Assembly: GCF_030652235.1 (NCBI RefSeq)
Contig: NZ_JAUSBA010000016.1
Span: 41,389 to 105,388 of the forward strand
Length of the DNA stretch: 64,000 bases
Reading direction: 5' to 3'
Source: Cypionkella sp.
Lineage (GTDB): Bacteria; Pseudomonadota; Alphaproteobacteria; Rhodobacterales; Rhodobacteraceae
The position numbers and the translations under genes are program-made. The notes below the pieces were generated by a model. The model had not been told where the DNA came from, did no database searches, and saw only the letters and a program-made list of their open reading frames with translations. Shown here one piece after another: positions 8,864 to 16,714 of this stretch (its first letter is position 1; each line of letters opens with the position of its first letter).

Positions 8864-8958
8864 CGCGGCGTCCTTTTCTGTGGCTGGCCCCTGGGGCGGT
8901 TGCGTTTGGTGTAGGCCAGACGCAGGCCGTCAGAAATAAGGATTTCACGCAGCACTGA

Positions 8959-8973
8959 TTAGGCTGCACCCAA
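8959..8973 (+). promoter_or_regulatory. Candidate LysR box upstream of the Rieske gene
   Basis: TTAGG-CTGCA-CCCAA, one mismatch from the dyad TTAGG-N5-CCTAA found upstream of the local LysR gene (11466-11480). It lies 118 bases ahead of the Rieske start. The T-N11-A geometry is typical of LysR sites. Confidence 0.5.
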
Positions 8974-9090
8974 AGCCACCTCGCAGATTGGCTTAACCCC
9001 CGCCTAAGCAAAGCTGAGCAAAACACTGATAGCCTGCAGCGCCGCTTTCGGGCAAAGATCAGTCATCAAGCCCTCAGCCGCGAGCACGCC

Positions 9091-10224
9091 ATGAACCAGC
9101 ATCACAGCCTCACCCCCGCCGCCGAGTTGCACGCCAATGTCTCGGTGCCGTTTACCCAAGCCCATGCGATGCCGAAATCGCTCTACACCAGCGATGCCTT
9201 TCTGGCGCAGGAGCAGAAACACATCTTCGCGCAAGACTGGCTTTGTGCGGGCCGCGCAGAAACCCTCGCCAATCCCGGCGATTATCTGACCATGCAGATC
9301 GCAGGCGAGCCGGTGATCGTGCTGCGCGACCGCGACGGTGCCATCCGCGCGATGTCCAACGTCTGCCGCCACCGGATGTCCACCCTGCTACAAGGCCGTG
9401 GCAACACTCGCGCCATCGTCTGCCCCTATCACGCCTGGACCTATAACCTTGACGGCAGTTTGCGCGGTGCCCCCGCTATGGCACAGAACGAAGGCTTCTG
9501 CAAAACCGACATCGCGCTGCCGCAAATCCGCTGCGAGGTCTGGCTGGGCTGGATCATGGTTTCATTGAACCCAGAGGCCGCTTCTCTCGCTACCAGCTTG
9601 CAAGGTGTCGAGAATCTGGTCGGTTATCTTGATATGTCGACCTATACCGAAACCTTCCGCGAGGAATTTCGCTGGGCGACCAACTGGAAGGTTCTGGCCG
9701 AGAATTTCATGGAATCCTACCACCTGCCGGTTTGCCATTCTGGCACCATCGGCGGCTCGTGCGATCTCAATCTGATGACCTGTCCAGAGGGCGATCCGGC
9801 CTTCAACTACCACTGGATCATCAAGAATGACACCGTGCCGCTGGCGCTCGCGCACCCCAGCAACACCACGTTGCAAGACGATCAGCGCCGCATCACTTGG
9901 CTTTTGGCGATCTACCCATCGCTGCTGATCACCCTGACGCCGGGTTATTTTTGGTATCTGTCGCTGACACCCGACGGCCCCGGCCATGTCAACGTGCTGT
10001 TCGGCGGTGGGATGTCCGCCGACTGGATCGCCGACCCCGACGCGCAGACCCATCTCGCCACCGTCAAGGCGCTGCTGGATGACGTGAACATCGAAGACAA
10101 AGGTTGCACCGAGAAAGTCTATCGCGGCCTGTTGTCCCGCATGGCTAGCCCCGGCCCGCTGTCGCATCTAGAGCGGCCAAATTTTGAATTCGCCCAATAT
10201 CTCGCCAGCCGCATCCCGGCCTGA
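9091..10224 (+). CDS. Rieske non-heme iron oxygenase, alpha subunit
   Basis: A 377-residue Rieske oxygenase. The [2Fe-2S] ligands are C92, H94, C111 and H114 (CRH...CPYH). The mononuclear iron site is in N205-x2-E208-x-Y-H211-x4-H216. Relatives include glycine betaine and stachydrine demethylating monooxygenases, which remove N-methyl groups as formaldehyde using electrons from a separate reductase. No reductase gene is adjacent. The downstream RidA, DUF1028 and TMADH-like genes suggest amine or betaine catabolism; that is inference. Confidence 0.85.
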   Translation: MNQHHSLTPAAELHANVSVPFTQAHAMPKSLYTSDAFLAQEQKHIFAQDWLCAGRAETLANPGDYLTMQIAGEPVIVLRDRDGAIRAMSNVCRHRMSTLLQGRGNTRAIVCPYHAWTYNLDGSLRGAPAMAQNEGFCKTDIALPQIRCEVWLGWIMVSLNPEAASLATSLQGVENLVGYLDMSTYTETFREEFRWATNWKVLAENFMESYHLPVCHSGTIGGSCDLNLMTCPEGDPAFNYHWIIKNDTVPLALAHPSNTTLQDDQRRITWLLAIYPSLLITLTPGYFWYLSLTPDGPGHVNVLFGGGMSADWIADPDAQTHLATVKALLDDVNIEDKGCTEKVYRGLLSRMASPGPLSHLERPNFEFAQYLASRIPA

Positions 10225-10254
10225 CTCGAAAACGCTCCAACCCAGCAGGACAAA

Positions 10255-10671
10255 ATGACCATCACCCGCTACCGTAAATTCAATACCAAAGTCACCTACC
10301 CCGAGCAGAACCTTGACAACGACCTCTGCCATCTCGTCGCCACCCGTGGCGGCACCACGCTGTATTTCCGTGGCGCTTGCCCGCAAGACCTGGATACCGC
10401 CGAGAACCTCGGCAGTCACGATCCCGCTGAACAAACCCATAAAGTCATGAGCAATATCAAACAGATGATCGAAGAAGCTGGCGGGCGGATGGAGCATCTG
10501 GTCAAGCTGGTGGTCTACCTCACCGACGTGCGCCACCGCGAACCCGTCTACCGCGTGATGGGCGAATATATTAAAGGCGTGCATCCGGTTTGCACGGGGC
10601 TGACGGTTGTGGCCCTCGCCCGACCCGACTGGCTAGTCGAGATTGACGCAACTGCCGTGATCCCGGACTAA
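10255..10671 (+). CDS. RidA/YjgF/YER057c family enamine/imine deaminase
   Basis: A 138-residue RidA-family protein with the core VKLVVYLTDVRHREPVYRVMGEY and the C-terminal ARPDWLVEIDATAVI, which places the family's substrate-binding Arg about residue 124. RidA proteins hydrolyse reactive enamine/imine intermediates to ketoacids and ammonia. It begins 30 bases after the Rieske stop, so the two are probably co-transcribed. Here it would clear an imine from amine oxidation, by inference. Confidence 0.85.
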   Translation: MTITRYRKFNTKVTYPEQNLDNDLCHLVATRGGTTLYFRGACPQDLDTAENLGSHDPAEQTHKVMSNIKQMIEEAGGRMEHLVKLVVYLTDVRHREPVYRVMGEYIKGVHPVCTGLTVVALARPDWLVEIDATAVIPD

Positions 10672-10726
10672 TCCAAACCTATCAATCCCTAATACTTTCA
10701 CCTTGGTGTAATTACTCCACAGGGGT

Positions 10727-10747
10727 CCGGGGGTTTGAAACCCCCGG
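10727..10747 (+). other. Stem-loop ahead of the DUF1028 gene
   Basis: CCGGGGG (10727-10733) and CCCCCGG (10741-10747) around TTTGAAA, in the 98-base gap between the RidA and DUF1028 genes. There is no T run, so it looks more like an RNA processing or stability element than a terminator. Confidence 0.5.
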
Positions 10748-10769
10748 CACTTGGCCAAAAGGATGACAT

Positions 10770-11441
10770 ATGACCTTCTCCCTAATCGCCCGCTGCGCCA
10801 AAACCGGACAATTTGGCATGGTGATCGCGTCCTCCTCCCCCGCCGTCGCCGCCCGCTGCGCGCATGTGCGGGCGGGCGTAGGGGCGGTGGCCAGCCAGAA
10901 TATCACCGACCCGGCTTTAGGCGCGCTGCTGCTGGACGAACTGGCCAAGGGCAAATCGGCATATCTGGCTTTGGCGGACATCACCGTAGACCGTCAACAC
11001 ATTGATTACAGACAACTTCTGGTGATAGACGCTCAAGGAAAAACCGCCATCCACTCTGGCACCCAAGTCCTTGGCATCTGGGGCGAAGTCCAAGGCAAAG
11101 ACTGCGCCGCAGGCGGCAATCTGCTGGCCAATCCGACCATCCCAGTCGCAATGATAGGTGCGTTTGAAGGCGCAAAAGGCCATCTCGGCGACCGTCTGCT
11201 AGCAGCCCTCGCCGCAGGTCTGGCGGCAGGCGGTGAGGCTGGCCCTGTGCATTCCGCTGGCATGAAAATTGCCGACACACTCGACTGGCCCTTGGTCGAT
11301 CTGCGCATCGACTGGTCCGATACCCCGATCCAAGCACTCGAAGCCGCTTGGCAAATCTACCGCCCGCAGATGGCCGCCTATGTGCAGCGCGCGCAAGACC
11401 CCACCCAGGCCCCGTCTTACGGTGTCCCCGGCGACGAATAG
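10770..11441 (+). CDS. DUF1028 family protein
   Basis: A 223-residue DUF1028 protein: MTFSLIARC start, GMVIASSSPAVAARC, GVGAVASQNITDP and the AAGGNLL segment are hallmarks. The family has an N-terminal-nucleophile-hydrolase-like fold and no settled activity; it often sits beside RidA and amine or amino-acid catabolic genes, as here. A hydrolase or amidase role within this operon is possible but unproven. Confidence 0.85.
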   Translation: MTFSLIARCAKTGQFGMVIASSSPAVAARCAHVRAGVGAVASQNITDPALGALLLDELAKGKSAYLALADITVDRQHIDYRQLLVIDAQGKTAIHSGTQVLGIWGEVQGKDCAAGGNLLANPTIPVAMIGAFEGAKGHLGDRLLAALAAGLAAGGEAGPVHSAGMKIADTLDWPLVDLRIDWSDTPIQALEAAWQIYRPQMAAYVQRAQDPTQAPSYGVPGDE

Positions 11442-11465
11442 ATTTGCCGCAGGTATCGCGAATGC

Positions 11466-11480
11466 TTAGGCTGCCCCTAA
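11466..11480 (+). promoter_or_regulatory. Candidate LysR autoregulatory box
   Basis: Perfect dyad TTAGG-CTGCC-CCTAA, 24 bases upstream of the chosen LysR start. Related sites precede the Rieske gene and the flavoenzyme gene. Confidence 0.6.
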
Positions 11481-11503
11481 TCCAAAGCCGGGAACAGCCC
11501 CAG

Positions 11504-12448
11504 ATGCCGCTTCACTTCACGCTTCGTCAGTTGGAATATCTCGTCGCCGTCGGCGACAGCGGCTCGATCGCACTTGCGGCCGAAAAGGTTAACGTCTCCA
11601 GCCCCTCGATCTCGGCCGCGATCTCACAGCTAGAGGCAGAATTCGGCCTCGCCCTGTTTGTGCGCAAACACGCGCATGGCATGTCCCTGACGCAAGGCGG
11701 CAAGCAATTCGTCGCCCAAGCCAAGCAAGTGCTGACCGAGGCCGGCAGGCTGAACGAACTGGCGAACCAAATCACCGGCAAGGTGCGCGGCCCCCTCAGC
11801 GTCGGCTGCCTTGTTACCTTCGCGCAAATGGTTTTACCGCAACTGCGCCACAGTTTCGTGCAGGCCTACCCCGAGGTGGATTTCACCCAAGTCGAACTCA
11901 ACCAGGTCGAAATCTTCGCAGCACTGCGTTCGGCCCATCTCGACATTGCGCTGACCTATGATCTTGATATTCCGTCTGATCTCAGCTTCATCCCGCTGGT
12001 CACCCTGCCCCCGTATGCAGTGATGCCGCCCAGCCATACGCTAGCCAACCGCGATCACGTCACCCCGCGCGATCTGGCGGAATATCCGATGATCCTGCTC
12101 GATCTGCCACTGTCATCGGACTATTTCCTGTCGCATTTCACCGCCAACAATCTGCGCCCCAACATCGTCGAGCGCACCCGCGATATGGGCGTCATGCAGT
12201 CAATGGTCGCCAATGGCTTTGGCTATTCCATCGCCAATATCCGCCCCCTGACCGACGCTGCCCCCGATGGCCGCCGCCTGCGCTATGTGCCCCTCACAGG
12301 TGCCGTACGCCCGATGAAACTTGGCCTTGCCTTGGCTGAAGGTGCGGGGATTTCGTTAACCGTGCAAGCCTTCATCGACCACGCCCGCGCCGAGATCACA
12401 CTGGATTCCACGCCCGGCCTGCATTTGAAAGTGCCGCGCAGCAGCTAA
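11504..12448 (+). CDS. LysR family transcriptional regulator
   Basis: A 314-residue LysR protein: N-terminal helix-turn-helix (FTLRQLEYLVAVGDSGSIALAAEKVNVSSPSIS, about 4-37) and a periplasmic-binding-like effector domain (about 90-300). I chose ATG 11504 because family members start a few residues before the HTH and because the TTAGG-N5-CCTAA box lies between it and the earlier in-frame ATG at 11462. It is embedded among the Rieske, RidA, DUF1028 and flavoenzyme genes and probably controls them in response to their substrate. Confidence 0.9.
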   Translation: MPLHFTLRQLEYLVAVGDSGSIALAAEKVNVSSPSISAAISQLEAEFGLALFVRKHAHGMSLTQGGKQFVAQAKQVLTEAGRLNELANQITGKVRGPLSVGCLVTFAQMVLPQLRHSFVQAYPEVDFTQVELNQVEIFAALRSAHLDIALTYDLDIPSDLSFIPLVTLPPYAVMPPSHTLANRDHVTPRDLAEYPMILLDLPLSSDYFLSHFTANNLRPNIVERTRDMGVMQSMVANGFGYSIANIRPLTDAAPDGRRLRYVPLTGAVRPMKLGLALAEGAGISLTVQAFIDHARAEITLDSTPGLHLKVPRSS

Positions 12449-12460
12449 GGCGCAACCTAA
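12446..12460 (+). promoter_or_regulatory. Candidate LysR box upstream of the TMADH-like gene
   Basis: TAAGG-CGCAA-CCTAA, one mismatch from the LysR-box dyad, overlapping the LysR stop codon and 78 bases before the next start. Confidence 0.45.
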
Positions 12461-12537
12461 CTTACGCTTCACCTTTGCGTCCTTTACGCTAAAGCCGATC
12501 CAGCCAAAGTGCTGCCACCCACCCGAAAGGCATCCCC

Positions 12538-14601
12538 GTGCGCGATCCTCGCTATGACATTCTGTTTCAGCCGCTGGCCATCGGCCCGCTTGTCGCCAAA
12601 AACCGCTTCTATCAGGTGCCACATTGCAACGGCGCGGGCTACCGTGACCCCTCCGCGGCGGCCGCGATGCGTGGCATCAAGGCCGAGGGTGGCTGGGGCG
12701 TGATTTTCACCGAACAGACCGAGATGCACCATAGCTCTGAAATCACGCCGTTTATCGAACTGCGGCTGTGGGAAGACCAGGACATTCCCGCCATCGCCAA
12801 GATGGCAGCAGCAATGAAAACCCATGGCGGGCTTGCTGGCATCCAACTCGCCTATTCCGGCATAAACGGCCCGAATTTCTACTCCAAAGAGGTGCCAATG
12901 GCGGTGTCGCCCGGCCCCATTCGCACCTTCACTAATGATCCGGTACAGGCGCGCGGGCTTGATAAAACCGACATCAAGAACCTGCGGCGCTGGTTTGTGA
13001 ACGCGGCCAAGCGTAGCCAGATCGCGGGCTTTGATCTGATCTGCCTCTACGGCGCGCATGGCTTTGGAATATTTCAACATTTCCTAAGCCGCGCCACCAA
13101 TCAGCGCAGCGATGAATATGGCGGCAGCTTGGAAAACCGTTCGCGTTTCGCCCGCGAAGTGCTGTCCGATATGCGCGAAGCGGTCGGCGATACCATGGCT
13201 TTGACCATGCGGGTCTCCTTGGATGAACAGATTGGAAAGCTTGGCTTTTCCAACGCCGAGTTGCGCGATTTCATCGCGATGAACGGCGATCTGCCCGACC
13301 TGTGGGATCTGGCCCAAGGCACCTGGGAGGAGTGCTCGGGGCCAAGCCGCTTCAAGGAAGAAGCAGCACAGGAAACCCTTGTCACAGGCATCCGCGAGCT
13401 GACCAACCGCCCTGTGGTCGGCGTCGGTCGTTTCACCAGCCCCGATGTGATGGCGAAAATGATCCGCCAAGGCACGCTTGATTTCATCGGCTGCGCCCGG
13501 CCTTCCATTGCCGATCCGTTCCTGCCGAAAAAGATCGAAGAAGGCCGGATTGAGGATATCCGCGAATGTATCGGCTGCAATATCTGTGTCACGGGCGACA
13601 TGACGCAAAGCATTTCACGCTGCACGCAGAACCCGACCTTCATGGAGGAATGGCGCAAGGGCTGGCACCCGGAAAAGATGAACGCCAAAGGCCCCAGCCA
13701 AAACGTGCTGATCGTCGGCGCTGGTCCGGCAGGTCTGGAAGCCGCCCGCGCGCTGTCTCTAAGGGGCTATGATGTGGCCTTGGCCGAAGCCACCACGACA
13801 CTTGGTGGCCGCGTCGCCAAGGAACGCCTGCTGCCCGGGCTGTCGGCTTGGGGTCGCGTGGCCGATTACCGCGCCTATCAGATCAGCCAGCGCCCGAATG
13901 TCGAAACCTATTTCGACAGCCGCCTCAGCGCCGAAGACATCCTCGGCTTTGGCTTTCAGCATGTAGCCATCGCCACAGGAGCACTCTGGCGCGCCGATGG
14001 CGTGGCCCGGATGCATGTCGAACCAATCCCGAACCAAGGTCTGCCCGTTTACACTCCGGATGATCTCATGGCAGGGCGTTTGCCGAAAGGCCAAGTCACG
14101 GTATTTGATGACGATCACTACTATATGGGCGGGGTTTTGGCGGAACTTCTGGCGCAAAACGGCTGCGATGTAACGCTGATCACCCCCTCAGCCTATGTCT
14201 CGGATTGGACGCTGAACACCCTCGAACAAGCTTCGATCCATCGCAAACTGGCAGCGGCTGGCGTCAAGATCGTACTTAACACTGGCGTGGTTTCGCTGAG
14301 TGATCAAGGCGTTACCACCGCCTGCGTCTACACTGGCATCGAAGGCCATATCGACGCGGAATCCGTCGTGATGGTTGCCAGCCGAATCGCCCAAGACCAG
14401 CTTTACCGCGATCTGCAAACGCGCGCCGCGGATTGGGCCGATGCGGGCATCCTGTCGGTCAAGCTGATCGGCGATGCCTGCGCCCCTGGCCCGATTGCTT
14501 GGGCAACCTATGCCGGCCACCGCTATGCCCGCGAATTGGATATGCCCGATCTCGGTGACGCTTTGCCGTTCCGCCGCGAAGTCACGGCGTTGCAGGACTA
14601 A
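12538..14601 (+). CDS. TMADH-like FMN/[4Fe-4S]/dinucleotide-binding oxidoreductase
   Basis: A 687-residue protein of the trimethylamine/dimethylamine dehydrogenase and 2,4-dienoyl-CoA reductase family. It has an Old Yellow Enzyme-type FMN barrel (about 1-340, with HGFGIFQHFLSRATNQRSDEYGG), four cysteines for a [4Fe-4S] cluster (C344, C347, C350, C362), and a C-terminal dinucleotide domain (GAGPAGLEAARAL near 394). In the family it oxidatively demethylates amines or reduces enoyl compounds. The start is GTG 12538. Context with a Rieske oxygenase favours successive N-demethylation, as in betaine or stachydrine pathways. The substrate is not determined. Confidence 0.85.
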   Translation: MRDPRYDILFQPLAIGPLVAKNRFYQVPHCNGAGYRDPSAAAAMRGIKAEGGWGVIFTEQTEMHHSSEITPFIELRLWEDQDIPAIAKMAAAMKTHGGLAGIQLAYSGINGPNFYSKEVPMAVSPGPIRTFTNDPVQARGLDKTDIKNLRRWFVNAAKRSQIAGFDLICLYGAHGFGIFQHFLSRATNQRSDEYGGSLENRSRFAREVLSDMREAVGDTMALTMRVSLDEQIGKLGFSNAELRDFIAMNGDLPDLWDLAQGTWEECSGPSRFKEEAAQETLVTGIRELTNRPVVGVGRFTSPDVMAKMIRQGTLDFIGCARPSIADPFLPKKIEEGRIEDIRECIGCNICVTGDMTQSISRCTQNPTFMEEWRKGWHPEKMNAKGPSQNVLIVGAGPAGLEAARALSLRGYDVALAEATTTLGGRVAKERLLPGLSAWGRVADYRAYQISQRPNVETYFDSRLSAEDILGFGFQHVAIATGALWRADGVARMHVEPIPNQGLPVYTPDDLMAGRLPKGQVTVFDDDHYYMGGVLAELLAQNGCDVTLITPSAYVSDWTLNTLEQASIHRKLAAAGVKIVLNTGVVSLSDQGVTTACVYTGIEGHIDAESVVMVASRIAQDQLYRDLQTRAADWADAGILSVKLIGDACAPGPIAWATYAGHRYARELDMPDLGDALPFRREVTALQD

Positions 14602-14610
14602 ACGCAGCGC

Positions 14611-15075
14611 TTAAGACGCCAAAGGCTCGCTTAGCACTTGGGCAGCCACCGCACCCGAGCGCAGCATATCCGCCAAGGTCAGCGATTCGATCAGCAGCAG
14701 GTAAGACCAGAAAATATCGGCAAACACCTTGCGGATCCGGCAGCTTTCCTCATCCGCGCAATCCTCGCAGCGCTGATAGGCGCGGCGCGACAGGCACGGC
14801 AAGGGCGCAATCGGCCCGTCAATCAGCCGCAGCAGTTCCGAAATCGAAATCTCGGCAGGCGGTTTGATCAACTGATAGCCGCCCGAGCGCCCACGGGTCG
14901 AGGCGATGATGCCCACGTTGCGCACTTCCAAAAGGATATGCTCCAAAAATCGCTTCGGCGTGCCAGAGCGCTTGGCGATCACTTCGATCGTCAAGGCCTC
15001 GGGCGCGGGCATCGCTGCCGCATCCGCCAACACCAACAGCGCTTTCAACGCATATTTCATCTTTTGTGTAATCAT
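14611..15075 (-). CDS. Rrf2 family transcriptional regulator with four cysteines
   Basis: A 154-residue Rrf2 protein: MITQKMKYALKALLVLAD, wing motif RGRSGGYQLIKPP, and a cysteine set C94-x8-C103-x2-C106-x5-C112 that could hold an Fe-S cluster or sense thiols. The ATG at 15075 matches the family N terminus; a TTG two codons upstream is less likely. The stop lies 10 bases from the convergent flavoenzyme stop. Targets are unknown. Confidence 0.85.
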   Translation of the reverse strand: MITQKMKYALKALLVLADAAAMPAPEALTIEVIAKRSGTPKRFLEHILLEVRNVGIIASTRGRSGGYQLIKPPAEISISELLRLIDGPIAPLPCLSRRAYQRCEDCADEESCRIRKVFADIFWSYLLLIESLTLADMLRSGAVAAQVLSEPLAS

Positions 15076-15375
15076 CTCCAAGACCTAACTGGCGTGGAAA
15101 AAGGAATCAATCCGCGCGAAGCGGGATTGTAAAAAAACTTGACACCAAAGCCCCTGCGTGACGGTTTCGCAGGGGATTGCCGCCTGAGCCAGCCGCAAGC
15201 CAACTATCGCCGATGGATCAACAGCTCTGAAACTCCAGAAATCACTGCGAAAACCGCCTTTTTCCGCCGTCAGAATCAATCACGATATATTTGATAGATT
15301 AATAATGCTTTCGCGACTCACAAAAGCTTGATAATGTATCGACACGATCCATCCAAAGCTGCACAGGATGTTCAA
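15076..15375. other. 300-base divergent intergenic region with a stem-loop
   Basis: Between the Rrf2 gene and the small membrane protein gene. It holds a stem-loop, CCCCTGCG (15151-15158) with CGCAGGGG (15168-15175), and an AT-rich stretch at 15280-15345 that may hold the promoter for the small gene. I see no convincing coding sequence. Confidence 0.4.
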
Positions 15376-15534
15376 ATGACTCAGACCATGTCTCAGCGCC
15401 CGTCTCGGCGCGCTACTTATCTTGCTCTGGTTGTGTTTGGTTTGGCCTATATCGGGGTTATGGTGATCATTTTTGCCCCCGAAGGCAGCCTTTCAAGCCG
15501 CAACCCGCTGATGTCGGCAGAGCAGGCCAAATAA
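15376..15534 (+). CDS. Small single-pass membrane protein (52 residues)
   Basis: A 52-residue protein starting MTQTMSQRPSRRATYLALVV: a basic N-terminal segment, one hydrophobic helix (about 14-36, ending VMVIIFAP) and a polar tail ending MSAEQAK. AGGA lies 8 bases ahead of ATG 15376; an in-frame ATG at 15328 lacks such a site. It has its own terminator 17 bases after the stop, so it is probably a genuine monocistronic gene. I do not recognise the family. Confidence 0.65.
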   Translation: MTQTMSQRPSRRATYLALVVFGLAYIGVMVIIFAPEGSLSSRNPLMSAEQAK

Positions 15535-15550
15535 GCTGATCCATCACGAA

Positions 15551-15577
15551 AGGCAGGCCAACGCGGCCTGCCTTTTG
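15551..15577 (+). terminator. Rho-independent terminator of the small membrane protein gene
   Basis: Stem AGGCAGGCC (15551-15559) with GGCCTGCCT (15565-15573), loop AACGC, then TTTT-rich sequence. Confidence 0.85.
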
Positions 15578-15672
15578 CGTTCTGGGCCCGCTTGACGCTC
15601 TGGCTAAAACAATGACCCCGCTTGAAACTCCGCCGCCGCGATGCAACTCTGCCCCAAACATTGGGGGCGAGT

Positions 15673-16560
15673 ATGGCACAGGCGCGAGTGGGATTTGTTG
15701 GGTTGGGGCTGATGGGTCAGGGCATGGCGGCGAATATCGTGGCCAAGGGCTATCCGCTGTCGGTCTACGCGCATCGCAACCGTGCCCCGGTTGAGGATTT
15801 GGTTGGGCGCGGGGCTGCTGAGGCAGCATCGCTGGGCGATCTGGCCAGTGGATCTGATGTGATTTTTCTGTGTCTGTCCGGCTCGCCGCAGGTGGAGGAA
15901 GTGGTGGCTGCGTTGAAACCGGGGCTTTCGCGCGGCGCGGTGATTGTGGATTGCTCAACCTCTGATCCGGTGGTGACGGAACGGTTGGCGCGCGAATTGG
16001 CCGCCATTGGGGTTGATTTTGCCGACGCGCCGCTGTCGCGCACGCCGAAAGAGGCTTGGGCAGGGACGCTGGATTGCATGGTAGGGGCCGACGCGAAGGT
16101 GTTCGAGCGCGTCCAACCGATCATCGCGACTTGGGCGGGCAAGATCGTGCATATCGGCGGCGTAGGTGATGGCCATCGCATGAAACTTCTGAACAATTTT
16201 ATCTCGCTGGGCTATGCGGCAATCTATGCCGAAGCGATTGCGCTGTCGGAAAAGGTTGGCATCCCGATTGCCAAGTTTGACAGCGTTATTCGCGGCGGGC
16301 GGATGGATTGCGGGTTTTACCAAACCTTCATGGCCTGCGCGTTAGAGGGCAACCGCGAAGCGCACCGCTTTACCATCAGCAATGCCTACAAAGACCTGCG
16401 GTATCTGGAGTCGATGGCGAATGATGCCAAGGTCGTCACCAGCATGTCGTCGGCTGCGAAAAACGCCTTTGCCTATGCGATGGCGAATGGCGGTGATGGC
16501 GCAGAGGATTATGTGCCGCATCTGGCGGATTTCACCGCCAAGCTGAATGGCGGGTCATAA
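15673..16560 (+). CDS. Beta-hydroxyacid dehydrogenase (3-hydroxyisobutyrate dehydrogenase family)
   Basis: A 295-residue NAD(P)-dependent dehydrogenase. The Rossmann motif GFVGLGLMGQGMAANIV is at about 7-23, the substrate-binding segment CSTSDPVVTERLA near 97 and the catalytic Lys in GDGHRMKLLNNFI near 173. The family oxidises 3-hydroxyisobutyrate, tartronate semialdehyde, D-glycerate or similar acids. ATG 15673 has GGGGGCGAG upstream. It stands alone, convergent to the ROK gene. The substrate cannot be read from the sequence. Confidence 0.85.
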   Translation: MAQARVGFVGLGLMGQGMAANIVAKGYPLSVYAHRNRAPVEDLVGRGAAEAASLGDLASGSDVIFLCLSGSPQVEEVVAALKPGLSRGAVIVDCSTSDPVVTERLARELAAIGVDFADAPLSRTPKEAWAGTLDCMVGADAKVFERVQPIIATWAGKIVHIGGVGDGHRMKLLNNFISLGYAAIYAEAIALSEKVGIPIAKFDSVIRGGRMDCGFYQTFMACALEGNREAHRFTISNAYKDLRYLESMANDAKVVTSMSSAAKNAFAYAMANGGDGAEDYVPHLADFTAKLNGGS

Positions 16561-16626
16561 AATCTGAACAGAATGACGTGCGATATTGTGAGCGGTGCCG
16601 TTGATGAATTGTAGTCAAATTGGTTC

Positions 16627-16690
16627 TCCCAGCTGGGATGCATTTGTGGTTTTGGATCACTTTGTTGGGGTTTTCCACAACATGTTGTGG
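16627..16690. repeat. Two perfect palindromes in a convergent intergenic region
   Basis: TCCCAGCTGGGA (16627-16638) and CCACAACATGTTGTGG (16675-16690) in the 154-base gap between convergent stops. Neither has a loop or a T run in the manner of a terminator. They may be protein-binding sites. Confidence 0.45.
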
Positions 16691-16714
16691 CTAAATCTTG
16701 TCGCCCGTTAAAAA

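Noticed and set aside
15139..15167. TTGACA at 15139 as a promoter for the small membrane protein gene
   Set aside because: No usable -10 hexamer follows at 16-18 bases, and the GC stem-loop occupies that position.
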